This document shows positions 11,601-23,718 of a stretch of DNA of 64,000 nucleotides, one piece after another. How positions within the stretch are numbered: position 1 is the stretch's first letter; every line of letters starts with the position of its first letter. The notes under the pieces are model-generated. The model was not told the DNA's origin and did no database searches. It saw only the letters and a list, made by a program, of their open reading frames with translations. Source of the stretch: Asterias amurensis (Eukaryota > Echinodermata > Asteroidea > Forcipulatida > Asteriidae); assembly GCF_032118995.1 (NCBI RefSeq), contig NC_092662.1, forward strand, positions 17,187,701 to 17,251,700, written 5' to 3'. The translations under genes and the position numbers were made by a program.

Positions 11601-14600
11601 AAAAGTATTAATAGACATTAAATGTATATTTTTTGCTTCATCAGTGCCAACGAGTTAACAGTACAATAGACCATAATTATTGCATAGGCCTTCATATTCA
11701 CACAGATGCAGGGGCATTTTGTATGTATTGGGCGTCCACTGAGGAAGTACTATTGTATTCCTGTGATGAGGTGGAAAATCAGGACTTCTATGCCATTTCT
11801 TTTCTTGCTTTAGAAAAAAAAAAAAAAAAAAAAAAAACTTGCCCACACAAATCCCATTTACTATTCTCTGTGGGTGGTTATAAGTCCGCAAATAACTGCA
11901 CTGAGACAGGAAACATAAGGCATAGATAATTTTACAGCCAACTACTTTAATGCAGTACTTTGTGACCAAACCCATGATTCTGCAAACAAAATAACAAGAC
12001 TTGTCTTGACTCTTGAGGCATTATTAATATTTTTTCTGATCTTTAACATGAAATTGAATTTTTGTCTGAGTTGCTTTAAGGGCACATATCCCCATGAAAC
12101 CCTCTTCCTTTTTTTCTGAATGTAATTTATTTTCTATTGCAAAATGGAGGAGAGAATTGTTTTCCAAAATCATGTGGAAACCTTGGAATGTTTTATAACC
12201 ATACCTATTGTTTTAATTATTTTTGGTTTTCATTATCCATATGAAGTAAGTAAAACCACAGCAGTAATATCAACTTCAGAATGAAGACAAATTTCATTGC
12301 ATTGCAAAACCTGTTAAAAAATTGAGTAATCTAATAAGTTTCTGTTTTACAATTGGGTGAGGTAACTTCTCTAGTTATAAACAGGCAACCTAAAGGGAGT
12401 CAATGAATAATGTGGTTATCATAAAGATGTCAAACAATGGGATAATAATCACCCTGTATAAATAAGTATGTGTACTATAACCATTGGGTTACCCTGGTTA
12501 GTCAACACGTCCATTGTTCAACCCAAAGTCTAAACTTCTTTTATAATACTCCGAAGCTCAGGTTTTTGGTGTCTATTTTGAGCAGGAAAAGGTTGCCAAC
12601 AAAATGACAATTTTTTTTCTTTCTAGTGTTCTGCAGGATTATACTTTACAAAAAAGGTGTTACTAATTATTCCCTGCCTAACCTCTCTTTGCAAGGTGAG
12701 CACAGGACAAAGTTAATTTTTTTTTGGTCAAGAAAACAAAACTTGAACAGGGGCAAGATTTGTTAGGTCTTACAGCAATGTGCCGGCCTGACGAGGCCAG
12801 TGATGTAAGCATCAGGCCAGTGATTTAAGCATCAGGCCAGTAAACTCATGAGCAGACAAGTCCAGTGTCTTTTGTTTTTCAATTGAACACTAATACCTCA
12901 CCCTGTAATATCTTGAACAAAAACAAAATTGTTCAAATGTTGACTTTTGAGTCTTATAAATATCTTTCAATACTCAATGAGATAAATGTTCTCATTTATG
13001 CGCCTGTTCAAACAAAAACAGTTTTAAAGTTTAAAATGTATACAACAGGGTTTTTCTCCTTTTCTGAAAACAATTCTGGTTATGTAAAAAGTTTGAGCGA
13101 CACACATGGATTTCAACACAAATTCAAGCCTTGGACACTAATCATACGATAATTAAAGTAACCTTTTATGGCATTCGATTGTGGTGACTGTGTCCACTTA
13201 TGGTGCATAAAAGAGTTAAAGTTTGGAGAGTGACTAGATGTTGAAATGATAACAAGAATCAGCTGATCTTTGTTTACCCAAAGGCCAGTCTGGTAAACAC
13301 TCAGCAGAAATCAAGATCAGGGTTTGACATAAGGGGTTAACAACCAGGGCTAAATTTAACGTTTTTTTTGTAATAATTTCATAGAGCTGCTTAGGCAGAC
13401 AATTTCTCTTAACAATTTTCTGCTAATACAAATTAGCAAGATACCAGTCAATGATAATTCATATGACATGGTAACCTTATTGTGGTAAGCAGTTTTATTG
13501 TGCTTAGCTACTTTTTATGGGGTTGAGCACCTCTATGCAGTTAGGCCCAGTACCCATTTCTGAACATTTCACTTACAAATTTTCTGCAAATAAAAAAATT
13601 AGCCAGATACCACTCAAATGTGGTGCATCTGACATGGTATAAATTGGCTGGTAGTCTTGTTCTGGTAAGCAAACTTTTAATGTGCTTAGCTACTTTTCGT
13701 GACTAAGCAGCTCCATGAACTTTGGGCCCAGTTGCAAAGGTTATTAGTTCCTACCCACCAATGTCAGACTTTGGCTATTGGTCAGAACCTTTCCATACAA
13801 TTAGGTCACGTTGATATGGAGCATATGAACTTTTTCTGAACTTTTTCTGAACTTTTTCTGACTTGCCAAATTAACCTACAAACGGCAGAACTTTTGTACA
13901 TAATTTTTACTTGAATACTGTGTACGTATTTATGGTAAATTATAATAATGCCTACTTCTACTATTTACAAAAATAAATATCTTTTAGTGTGAATATGGTG
14001 GGATGGTGCAACGTTTGTATGTTTGGAAAAGTAGTTTAATTAAACTGTAATTTTTTCCAAACTAAAGGAGCTTAAGATGCTCCCCGAGGATAAGAAGCAG
14101 TTGATCAAAATAAAGACGGACTGATTGCAAATGTATGATGTTTCTAATACTACAGTGGCAGAACAAACACCATACAGTATAAATTTGAGCAATTAACATT
14201 ATTTGCAAACATTTTCAGACAATCCCCAAACAATCTACTTAATCCTTTAATACTTTACGGGGTCATCCCTGAGGAAATTAGGCAAGTATGTCAACATTTT
14301 AAATACTGATTAGGGGGTGGTAACTCGGCAAAGTAAACAGAGCTGCCTCTTCAGAGCTGACGTAGGAAACACGTTATAGGAAACACGTTTTGAGTGACGA
14401 ACAATGCTTTTATATTACTGCTTGATAATGTGGCCGTATATGTCAGAAAAAAATCAGTTTTAGTCCCATTTTGAGGATTTTACGGTATGCAGGTAAAATT
14501 CTACATAATTTTATTGTTTTTGGTCGCTCGAAGATGGGGGGTGCACTGAAGTTTTCTTGGTTATATTGAAATTGCTCTCGTACAAATCTTGTTTTTCTTG

Positions 14601-17600
14601 GGCCCCCAATTCCATTTTTTCTGTTCCGCTGCCTATGTATTGGTTCTTTACTTATTGGAGTGCTAGTGATTTGTTTTTTCTTTTTACGTTTGATGTTAAT
14701 TTCTGTAACATATTTCAATGTTTTTAAACTTGTACAAAACATGAAATTCAGCCTACTGGCTATGAGAATGGTTTTTATTTTAATAAACCATTTCAAATCA
14801 AATCTAATCAAAATCCTTCTTGTGTGAAAGGAGTGAGTTCCAACAGATATTCAATGACCCTTGGGTCATAGCCTCAATCAGCTGTAGAATATCCAGCCAT
14901 AACTAACAACAATACAACGTGTGAGCTTGGCTGATTGCCAGCCTTGTAGTTCACAACTTCACAGTGACGTACATTCTAAACAGTGCATTCAGATGAATTC
15001 TTGCATGAAATATAAATATTGGATCCTAAGAATAACAATTACCCAAACTACTCTTGTAAACGCTTGTCGTCAGTGAGTTCAAACCATTTGGCCCCATGTG
15101 GGTGTAGTGCCACCCACAACTAAACACACAATTGTCTATGCGTTATGCATATGTATTCACCATATGATATCATACTGCAGAATACTTTGGGCAGGCATAG
15201 CATAAGGGTGGCACCACAAGGCATGGTTTTGAAACACTATGTGGACTTAAGTCCACAGAGTATTTTTTTAACATTTGTTTTCTTCTAAAAAGTGCACAGA
15301 ACAAAAACAGTCCCACAAAGGGTATGCAATACAGTGGTTTGTGTGTATCTATCACTAAAAGATCTGTATGACATTAAACGGTCACATAGTAGGAGGGTTA
15401 ATGATAAACATTCCAGATTTTGACTCACCATTTGCAAGAACTTGGGGCATGATTCCATCCACTAGGCTCATAGCATGTTTGTGCATCTTCATCATTAGCT
15501 ATAACAAAACATACAGGATTATCAAACTAAATTCTTTATTTAGGAATGCAATTCACAGAATAATTTTTACAAACTAGAATCCATGCCTTCTTTATAAACA
15601 AAAAACTTTTCATTTAAAACAAAATAAAATTGACAAGAAGATAATGTCCATTCTCCCCAGAGTTGACCTGTGTACAAATTATTAAATATTAATAATTGTT
15701 GCAACTGATATAATATAGACAAAGAATAAACTTTACCTGGACTTGTGCTAGACATGCCATTGCCTTGGTATACAGCGATGAGAGATGGTGAGTCTTACAC
15801 AGTGCCAAGGCCTGCAACAGGTGCGGGATTGCTTGAGTGTGATTGGAGGTGGATGAATGCAGCTCTGATAACTCAATAAGAGTCCTAAAGAGAATAGAAA
15901 ACAATGCTTAATCATTTACTTCTCAAATATTCCTCCCTACGTCAAATTTATACACTAGTCTTGAGCACTTTATGATTTGGGTCCACTTTAAACAATTTGT
16001 TTACAAATTTGCTTAGCATCAAACAAAGTCAAGCTTAGCAGAACTAGGTTACTAGACAAAATGTAATGTATGTTACTTGTTGGTATGGGAAGTCTGAGAG
16101 TAAGACGTCTGAAACTAACGAAATCTCAAGATCCTAGACTATGGCAATGTGTTGGCTGTGGCTATTGCTAAGGGTGTTGCTATGGGCAGCCTATACTTCA
16201 ACGCATGTTACCATGGTGATCAAGCCATAGCCACTAATTTGGAAATGGCTTAAGTTTGAAGATATAAGACTGAGATGACTGTACCATACATGAAGCTCTG
16301 TGGTGTACCCGTCTATTTTGTCTCTGCATTCACCGAGGATGTCATTGATGATGTCAAAAGCAGCAGATGTCTGCCCTTGTTTCTTTAACAGAATTGCTCG
16401 TCTGAAACAAAAGGATTTAACCCTTAAAAGGTGCAACATAAATTGGTCTCATAACTTCACACATAAAAGTTATATATCAAAATTTATATCATAATTTGTT
16501 ATTGATAATGGGAATAGAATTTAAGATAAAAGCTATCTTTCAAGAAAATGTATTGCCAAAACTTTCATTTTGTTAATTGAGCGCCAAGAACGTGAAACAT
16601 TATTTCAGAAAAGAGGGAAAATAGTTTGGTCATGGTTGGTTAGGCCTACTTGGTGAAGTAGTAAACCTCCAAGAGTAAACATTTGCCACCACAAGAGGGC
16701 GCTAATTCATTAATCCAATAATGCCAAATGAAATCATCTCCAGAACTCACCTAAAGAGGGCGTCAGTCTCATTCAAAGGTGACAAGTTCAAAATGGCTTG
16801 TTCAGCTTGAGGCCATTTCCCTTGTAGTATGGCTTTGTCAAATAACAACTTCTGTTCACATTCCATCCATAACTGGGCAGACAAAAACAAACAAACAAAC
16901 AAATCAAGGAGGATTATTTTTTTTTTTAAAACTCATAGAAACAAAAAAGAAAACAAATAGTAGAATCAGTTATAAAATAAATGAAACAAAATATGACAAA
17001 TGAAGTAAAACATTTTATCTGAACACAGTTTATTTCCTTACCTTTGCATGTCTTGAGAGGAATGGAAATCTGTCTTTAGCCAGCTTCAGGATGTCTTGAG
17101 CGGCAGCATACATTCCTTGTTCAGCATGGAGACGAGCTTGGTTATACATAGCAAGACATATAACCTCGCTGTCTTTAGTGATCAAGCAGTTATTGGACGC
17201 TCCACCGGGGAGATCTTGATGACTGAGATGAAGAAGTAGCTGGTCACAGTGGGAGGACATTGTCCTTCGGAAAAGAAAAAAAGAACGACAAATGAGGAAT
17301 GGTTAGTTACAGATCGAGAGATCTCTTAAAGAATGAATAGCTTTTAACCAAGAATCTGCCAGGCCTGATCTCACGGAGGCAACAAAGGCGATTGCCTCCA
17401 TGCCCCCTGGTCATTGCCTCAGTGCCCTTCAAATGCTCCGGTAAAAAATTTAAACTTCCTCACAGGGTGCCCTTTTAATGAGGAGAAAATGCCTTGGTGC
17501 CCTTGCCCTTTCCAAAAACGTAGCATACAGGCGGCGGCCTGATTTGCTTTTAATGTTTTATTTGAACTTATTTTATAAGTATAACACATCCAACAGCATT

Positions 17601-20600
17601 AGCGCTAATAACAGGATCACTAGGAAACAAAAAGAAAAATGTTTAGTTTCAGATGTGGGAGGAAAGCCCAAAGTAGAAAACACAAGCATTCAGGTAGGGA
17701 CTGAAAACCCAAACCCAAATGCAAGGCTCCAGTCTGAGGTAGGATTTTAACCGGGGTCCACAGAGGTGAAAGGCAAGGACATAAAACACTGAGCCAACCT
17801 GATCCTCTAGTTGATCTTTATTAGCAAGACACTTTATTTTCTCAAATGCAAAGCTTTTAATTAGCAGGAAAATTGTTGGACCGTAGTCAGATTCCTGGTT
17901 TATGATGACACAGGCCTGGGATTAGACAGCCTCTGTTGCCCCTTGTCTTGACCTTGGAGCTCGTTCAAAAGTTGTCCATATACTTCAACATTCTGCAACG
18001 AAACTGACCTTTGCAAACTAAAAATGGCCTTGCCCTCTCTAAGATGAAATTCCTGGTTTATGATGTCATGAGTGATCACTCACCTGTGTCCGTACATCTG
18101 CCAGAGGGCGCTTTGCTGGGCCAAACTGGTTTGAACCAGTTGTGGCTGGTTGTGTTTGCAGTTCAGGACATCACTTTTAGTCAGGTATTCAAAGACACTA
18201 AAAGGAAAGTAGGAGGATAACATTTTGATTATGAAGAGGTTTATCTTTACTTTGTGATGTTTGTAAACAAAGGAAAGGTGTCATTTCAAACAGGGTCCAA
18301 TTACATGGCTCTGCAGAGTTCTGTGATTTAGGGCCCAACAAAATTTGATCAGGCAACTTGCACAAATGCTGAAAAAATCAGTCTGTGAAATACAATAGAA
18401 AGGTGTATTATTACATGCTTTTAGGGTGCCTAGAGTGTAGAATTCTGTGGCACCATGATTTAGGCTATGATTGATTTACTATTTAAATTACCTGGCAGGA
18501 TCGACAGAGCTGAGACCTTTGTGTTGAGAAAAATGCTGAATACCCAGAGATGTCAGATACTGTTGGAAATACAAACAAATTGAGATCATTCGCAATGAAT
18601 TCATTACTTAACACAAAAATATGTCTTGAGTTAGACTTGATTTCAAGTCTGAGATCACAGTTATTCCTCATCATCAGCCAGGCAAAACACAACACCAGAT
18701 TAGCTATCACACACCCCAACTAGCAATAGGTAAATGGTAGAATTTAATCTAGTCATGAATTTACAGGTGCCAAGCTAAAGTCAGAGGCCCAGGACCTGCA
18801 GCCAAGTGTGATTTTTTCGAGCCTTACAAATCATCTCTCTTTTCCCCCTACTTACCGGCAGATTCAAAGCATCTGAACGTGTGATGGAGCGATCTAGAAG
18901 ATGAGAAACATCATCCCCTTTCATCTTTTGAAGTCTGTATAACCAACTCTGCAAAGATAAGGCTTACATCATTAAGATTTACTCATTTACTCGTTTTTCT
19001 AAACAGACCTGTGCTTGCTAATTGAACAGAAACATATACAGGAAATGTACAGAGAAGACAAAAAAGAAACTTTCAGTTTTAGTTGTTTGAGGAAAACCCG
19101 AGAAATTATTGCAAAGAAAACCCACACAATCGCCTAAGCTTGGATGTAAGTACATGTACTTACCAGTGCATGTTGAAGGCAGATATTGTCGTTACTCTCA
19201 TGTGCAATCCGGATTGCTTCTTTCAGCGCTAACAACGCTTCCTCCCTTTAAGAAGAAAAACAATCTCAACATTACCAAAACAAGTTTATGGAAATAACCA
19301 ATCTTTCAAGATGACAACAGCTGAACCATTCGTATAATTGGACAATATTGAAAGTAAAATCAACTCTAGCCTAAACATCTGCTGTTACACTTTGAGGCTC
19401 ATGAATAACGCCAGATAGCTTTCAAACAGATGCTGCCAGATGTTCCTTTGGCCTTGCATTCATTTCAAAAGGAGATTTGCAGTCAATTCAGTGAATTCAC
19501 TTGTACATGTACATATATGCAAGCTGAAAAACTACATCACCTTGGACCAATCATAACACAGATATGGAAAGCTCACTGCCATTTCTGCAATGAAATCATT
19601 GTATCAAATGAAATCATTGGGCCTGTTAGACCAGTGCCTGTCACCAGACTAAATCCCTTCTTACCTATGACCAAAAGTGCAGTGTAGACCTGCCAGATTG
19701 AGGGCAGCATAGCGGAAGCTTCTACTTGTTCCTTCATCTCTGTTGCTGTTTGTATCATTGGTTTTGGGCAACAGATGATCAAAGTAGCTATGGAGACTGC
19801 GTGTAGCACCACAGAACTCACTCAACCGCAGAGAGTTTAAATAGGAGAGAAAATGCTGTGGATTTTGAAGAGAATTAAGCAGTAACTTAGTTTACACTTT
19901 TAAAAGAAGTACATTATAAGGTTCAGCTTTAAAAACAGGAAATGTGTAATGAATACATGTGTCTAGTGCAACAACAATAGAGAATGTGGTAGTGTCATTT
20001 CCATGATTACATTATCTTCAGAAACAAAACACAAAAACAAAAAGTTGAAATATAGCACTCAAAAACATAATATTATAACTAACTGTTTCCGGCAGATCAG
20101 GGTTGGTCTCTTTTAAAGCCGTTATCTCATATTGTAGCCTGCTTGGACTAAGAGCCCCTGGCTCTTCGTTTTGAAGTAGACGAGCCTGCTGTGCAATGAA
20201 CACCTCTGCCTGCTGGTGTGTGAAGGTTTGTTCTGATGGCAGGTGCAATGTACCCTCCCTTGAAAAAGAGACATGAAAATAAGAGTTACATCTGTTAAGA
20301 ATCTTTAGTCCTTCTTCTGGCCATTGTAAAGTTCCAATACAAATGTTTACTTTCCTCATACTTCTTCTTCTTCTTCTTCCTATACAAGTACAAGCCTCAA
20401 ACCTCAAGGTATGCTAGACTATGTAAGTCTTACTGGTATTCAACAATTTGGAGATTAAAGTTTGTTTCCTTCAGATTTCCAGAGGTTCAATTATGTGCGA
20501 GTTGAAGGCAATGGACACTATTGGTAATTACTCAAAATAATTATTAGCATAAAACCTTTCTTGGTGACAAGTAATGGGGAGAGGTTGGTGGTATAAAACA

Positions 20601-22827
20601 TTGTGAGAAACAGCTCCCTCTGAAGTGCCATAAATTTGGAGAAAGAAGTAATTTCCACGAATTTGATTTCGAGACCTCAAGTTTAGCATTTGAGGTCCCG
20701 AAATCAAGCATCTAAAAGCACACAACTTCGTTTGACAAGGGTGTTTTTTCTTTCATAGTTATCTCGCAACTCCGACGACCAATCGACCTCAAATTTTCAC
20801 AGGTTTGTTATTTTATGCATTATGTTGAGATACAGCAAGTGAGAAGACTGGTCTTTGACAATTACCAATAGTGTCCATTGGCTTTCAGTCTTGCATAGTC
20901 TATTCTCAACATGTGTTATGAAGAAACTGAATACCTTTTTGTTTGTCGATTTGCAGGTCTGGTCCTTTCCAACTCCTCTGTAGTCATTGTTCCTCCATCG
21001 TCCACTACACTGATGTCCATCATAGCTTTGCTTCTCTCATCTTCGGTCAAGTGTCCATCAAGACCACTAAGGTATACCTTGAGACCTTTAAACAAACTGG
21101 ACACCTGGTCAAAGGAGAGTTTGTCATAGGAGAGCACCATACGCCGAATGAAAATACCTGTCCAGAAAGCAGCAACATTTATTACATCATAAATCCTTAC
21201 AATTTGTTAAATCAATGATGAAAGTGGAATCTTAGATGCATAACAAAACTTGCAGCAACAACTACTTATCATTAACAGTTGTTGGTACGAAAGTCATTGT
21301 CTTTTTGCCTTGTACACTGCCACACTGTGATTTGTTATTGTGTGCCTGTAAAGACGTGGTTACAGTGTTTAATTCTTATTCCTTGAATGGTTGTTGACAT
21401 CTGTTTCTTTTATAGACGAACGCATAATTAACTTCTGATTGGAATCTGTTGGAACGATTAAACAGAAGTCACTTTTCCCGCCTAAATAACGGTTTAGGAA
21501 AGTAAATGTAAGTTATGCACAACTCTAATTTTATTATTGATCTCATAATCCTTGTGGACTATAACTACTCCTAGAACTATTTCGGTTACGTCCGGCTATC
21601 GTCTCCCATGGGAGAGTTCTAGGAGTAGCCTTTAACTAGATCTCATAATTATCCTTACCAAGCACACTGTGTCGATGGACAGGGGATTGACCATTATTAC
21701 TATCAAGTAGTTTATCCAGAGATTGGATAAAATCAGCCAGTGCAGAAAGTCCTGAAGTGTTGATAGAACTCAACCTGGTAGAGTAAAAAATGTAAGATCA
21801 AGTTTTAAAATGTTGTTTCTTCACATACAAGCAAAATAGTGTGTTATTGATTTGGGGTTCAACTACTTCTATAAACTATACGGAGCCTTATAATATATAG
21901 TTTCTAGAAGTAGAGTTCAACAAAGAAATATTGACAAGAGTGGGATTTGAATGAGGATTTGAATGATTTATTTTGCTGTTTAACAAATGCAAACTTACAT
22001 TTCTACCAAATCTTTGCTCAGTTCTTCATCGATTTCCTTCACTCCCATCAGCAGATCTTGAAATTCCATATCAGAGCTCTGAAGTAAAATCAATGAAATA
22101 AAGTGTAATTTAATAATAAACCTAATGTCGGTCAAAATTGTGAATCAAAACACTCAACTCAATCACATTCAAAAACAAATTTCAAAATGGAAGTAATGCC
22201 TATTAATAAAAGTAAGGGATAACTTTCCGTATGGCGCCACCACTTTTTCACTCATTTTTACAAAAAGGGATATATCAATCAGGTAAATAAGTTCCTAGAT
22301 TATTTTATATCGAATGAAAAAGTGGTGGCGCCATACGGAAACTTTTCCAAAGTAAGATCCTGAAAATGAACAATATATAAAGTTTATATTATTATTAAAA
22401 TAAAAGTAAACATGATAAAACATACCAATAATACCATGAATCATGATTAATTATTAAGACATAATTGTGAAGAGAGGCTTACCTGGATCCATTTTAACAT
22501 CGAGAGTGCGAAATTTCGGCTGACCATAACACTCCAGCCTGTTGCAGCAGTTGCACCCGGTCTTACACTACTTGCACTGAGCTCACCTCCACCCTCAACC
22601 GGTGATTCCTTCGCATCCGACCCACCAGTTGAAGCTGCCGGCCACGGTGCAAACGACTCCTCGTCCGTACCCGTAATTTGGCCCGATCCGGTCACCAAGA
22701 CCGGTGACATTGCAACAGGACATTTCTCGTTAAACTCCTTCTCAGCAAACACAGTAACTAAGACAGCAAGGGACACTTTATGAGGTGTGACCCATTCTTT
22801 CCCTGAGCCAACATGAGACGGATTCAT
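8634..22827 (-). CDS. ANAPC5: Anaphase-promoting complex subunit 5 (TPR protein), 18 coding exons
   Basis: Scaffold subunit of the APC/C ubiquitin ligase platform. Coding exons, in transcript order: 22827-22483, 22078-21999, 21774-21659, 21157-20935, 20258-20084, 19855-19665, 19245-19164, 18948-18856, 18559-18492, 18197-18084, 17264-17042, 16872-16751, 16401-16285, 15884-15737, 15498-15429, 10580-10485, 9344-9250, 8750-8634. All joins keep frame, giving 2475 nt and 824 residues; human has about 755. Diagnostic stretches: EWVTPHK near the start, RRMVLSYDKLSFDQV, RYAALNLAGLHC, ALKEAIRIAHESND, CLQHALSWLY, LHAEQGMYAAAQDIL and HLLQALALCK. These cover the Apc5 N-terminal domain and the TPR array. 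In-frame TAG lies just upstream of the ATG at 22827, fixing the start. The extra length is mostly a Ser/Gly/Ala/Pro-rich insert in exon 1, about residues 42-98. The small exon 10485-10580 (YAKCQVA) was found by its fit to the family. Confidence 0.95.
10258..10452 (+). mobile_element. tRNA-derived SINE
   Basis: Contains a pol III A-box-like TAGTCTAGTTGGTAAGAC and B-box-like GGGTTAGAATCCCACC at tRNA spacing, then a non-tRNA tail (TGTGATATTTTTTCACAGAA ... GTACTGAGTATACAGTGCTA). It lies in the 4.8/1.1-kb introns around a small ANAPC5 exon. The same body is found, more decayed, at 53.5 kb. The flanks do not fold as a functional tRNA gene. Confidence 0.75.
10734..10785 (+). mobile_element. SINE head fragment, tRNA-Leu/Ser-like
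   Basis: The string TGGCCGAGCGGTTAAGCC is the D-arm region (A box) of a Leu/Ser-type tRNA, but no anticodon arm, B box or acceptor pairing follows. I read it as the 5' head of a truncated SINE, inside an ANAPC5 intron. Confidence 0.45.
12795..12842. repeat. Short tandem repeat, about 20-bp unit
   Basis: Two and a half units of a sequence like GCATCAGGCCAGTGATTTAA in direct order; simple tandem duplication. Confidence 0.65.
13346..13731. repeat. Two adjacent GGGCCC-family elements
   Basis: Copy one has ATAGAGCTGCTTAGGCAGAC near its left end and CCTCTATGCAGTTAGGCCCA at its right end near 13549. Copy two follows directly and ends AAGCAGCTCCATGAACTTTG, GGCCCA. Interiors share GCAAGATACCAGTCA / GCCAGATACCACTCA and GGTAACCTTATTGTGG / GGTAGTCTTGTTCTGG, so they are two divergent copies side by side. 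Confidence 0.65.
13827..13859. repeat. Three perfect copies of an 11-bp unit
   Basis: GAACTTTTTCT is repeated three times without a mismatch, within an ANAPC5 intron; a young microsatellite-like expansion. Confidence 0.8.
17360..17545. repeat. GGCCTGAT-ended repeat family, about 190 bp
   Basis: Starts CAGGCCTGATCTCACGGAGG and ends ACAGGCGGCGGCCTGAT. Interior has GCCTCAGTGCCCTTCAAATG and ATGCCTTGGTGCCCTTGCCC. The same body recurs at about 29.0, 43.5, 45.3, 51.9, 53.8 and 59.9 kb in both orientations. In the 53.8-kb copy the ends are inverted (GATACTTC ... GAAGTATC). No protein coding. MITE-like by structure. Confidence 0.65.
17670..17815 (-). mobile_element. SINE-like element, minus strand
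   Basis: On the minus strand GGTTGGCTCAGTGTTTTA resembles an A box and CCCCGGTTAAAATCCTACC a B box at tRNA-like spacing, followed by an unrelated tail. Decayed tRNA-derived SINE is the simplest reading. Confidence 0.5.
20502..20889. repeat. TGGACACTATTGG-family inverted-repeat element (about 388 bp)
   Basis: Left end TTGAAGGCAATGGACACTAT and right end ATAGTGTCCATTGGCTTTCA are inverted copies. Interior has its own symmetry (GAGACCTCAAGTTTAGCATT then TGAGGTCCCGAAATCAAGCA). Sits in an ANAPC5 intron. A second copy, of similar length but less well conserved, is at 37397-37780; a diverged one is at 47128-47501. Confidence 0.75.
21564..21639. repeat. Short palindromic element, TCCTAGAACT family
   Basis: ACTCCTAGAACT at the left is repeated inverted as AGTTCTAGGAGT at the right, around a CpG-containing loop (TTACGTCCGGCTATCGTCTC). 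About 76 bp. Relatives are clustered at 39.1-39.4 and 40.9 kb. Confidence 0.7.
22217..22348. mobile_element. hAT-type MITE with perfect 8-bp target duplication
   Basis: Element of 132 bp with terminal inverted repeats. Left arm carries CGTATGGCGCCACCACTTTT and right arm its inverted copy, AAAAGTGGTGGCGCCATACG. Outermost bases are GGATAACTTTCC and GGAAACTTTTCC. Flanked on both sides by AAAGTAAG (22209-22216 and 22349-22356), an 8-bp direct repeat as left by hAT transposases. Non-coding, so non-autonomous. A second copy lies at 39574-39711. Confidence 0.85.
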
Positions 22828-23718
22828 CAGGGAAATTAAGGTGAATTTCACCTAAAGAAGTTCGCGCTGTTTCGTTTGTATTCCTTACATGCATATCATA
22901 GGGTGCAAAAATCAAGACTCTTACCGCATCAAACCAATAACTTATGGATAGGGAACCTGACTATACAATTGAAGGTCGACTCGTCCAACGAACGTGTGGC
23001 GCGTGCACCAATCCATCTCAGTTTGTTGTGAATATTTCACACAGGTCCCCCTCCCCCCCCCCAACCTCAATTTTCACCTGTCCTCTCATATAAATGGTCG
23101 AAAAGGACTTTTTATTGTTACACTATGAAACACCATTGTTTACAGAAGGGGTTGACAGGATAACACGGAGTGTGACACTCGTAAATTGTTTAGTTTGTAT
23201 GAATTTTCGTTTATTATTGTTTTTTTTGTTTTTGTTTTTTTTACCGAAAATCATAAATCACGTTCACACATTGCCCCAAAATGCTTGTTAGTTTTTATCA
23301 TTATACACACAAATTATGCCTTGATTGACAGATGGCGCCCCATATTGCCCCACACACCTGTGAATGTGATGTAAAATAGCACTTTATCAATAGTGATTTT
23401 TCTCTTCTTACAGTAAATTAAAATAAACTGACATTTCAGTATCCGGCAAAATAAAAAAAGGCACGAAAACATCACTCAATCATCACACCCACGTATTTTG
23501 TTTTTCTCCAATAATTTTATTTTAACGATGACGACATCATCATACGTCGACGACCTGTACTGTGTCTGGTCGAATTTACTCAGCTATATTACGCCCAAAT
23601 GGGCTTATAACTGTACAGCTGTCATTACCCCTTTGATAAAGCGCACATTTATATGCTTTTGAGAGCCAATTGTTAACAAATAGCGCAATTTCTTCTGCAA
23701 TGGAGTCCATACAGCAAG
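22828..23718. promoter_or_regulatory. Divergent promoter region, ANAPC5 / uridine-cytidine kinase
   Basis: Only 891 bp separate the two start codons, which point away from each other, so both 5' UTRs and both promoters must fit here. Seen inside: a C-rich tract near 23047-23062, CpGs near 22980-23000 and 23522-23555, and no coherent TATA box. An ATG at 23700, 19 nt before the kinase start and out of frame, would create an overlapping upstream ORF if transcription begins further upstream. Confidence 0.7.

Larger units (their letters stand above)
10581..15428 (-). other. Large ANAPC5 intron
   Basis: 4.85 kb between exons 15498-15429 and 10580-10485. Contains the SINE head fragment, a long A run (about 11815-11837), two short tandem repeats (12795-12842 and 13827-13859) and two adjacent GGGCCC-family copies (13346-13731). 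The open frame on the minus strand at 14443-14811 is Lys/Arg-rich low-complexity sequence with no family match I recognise. Confidence 0.7.

Noticed and set aside
11814..11838. Long A run as evidence of a processed retrocopy
   Set aside because: No gene-derived sequence or target duplication precedes it; treated as a simple repeat.
14443..14811. 122-codon Lys/Arg-rich frame inside an ANAPC5 intron
   Set aside because: Begins with low-complexity sequence, no domain recognised, no splice partners; probably chance.
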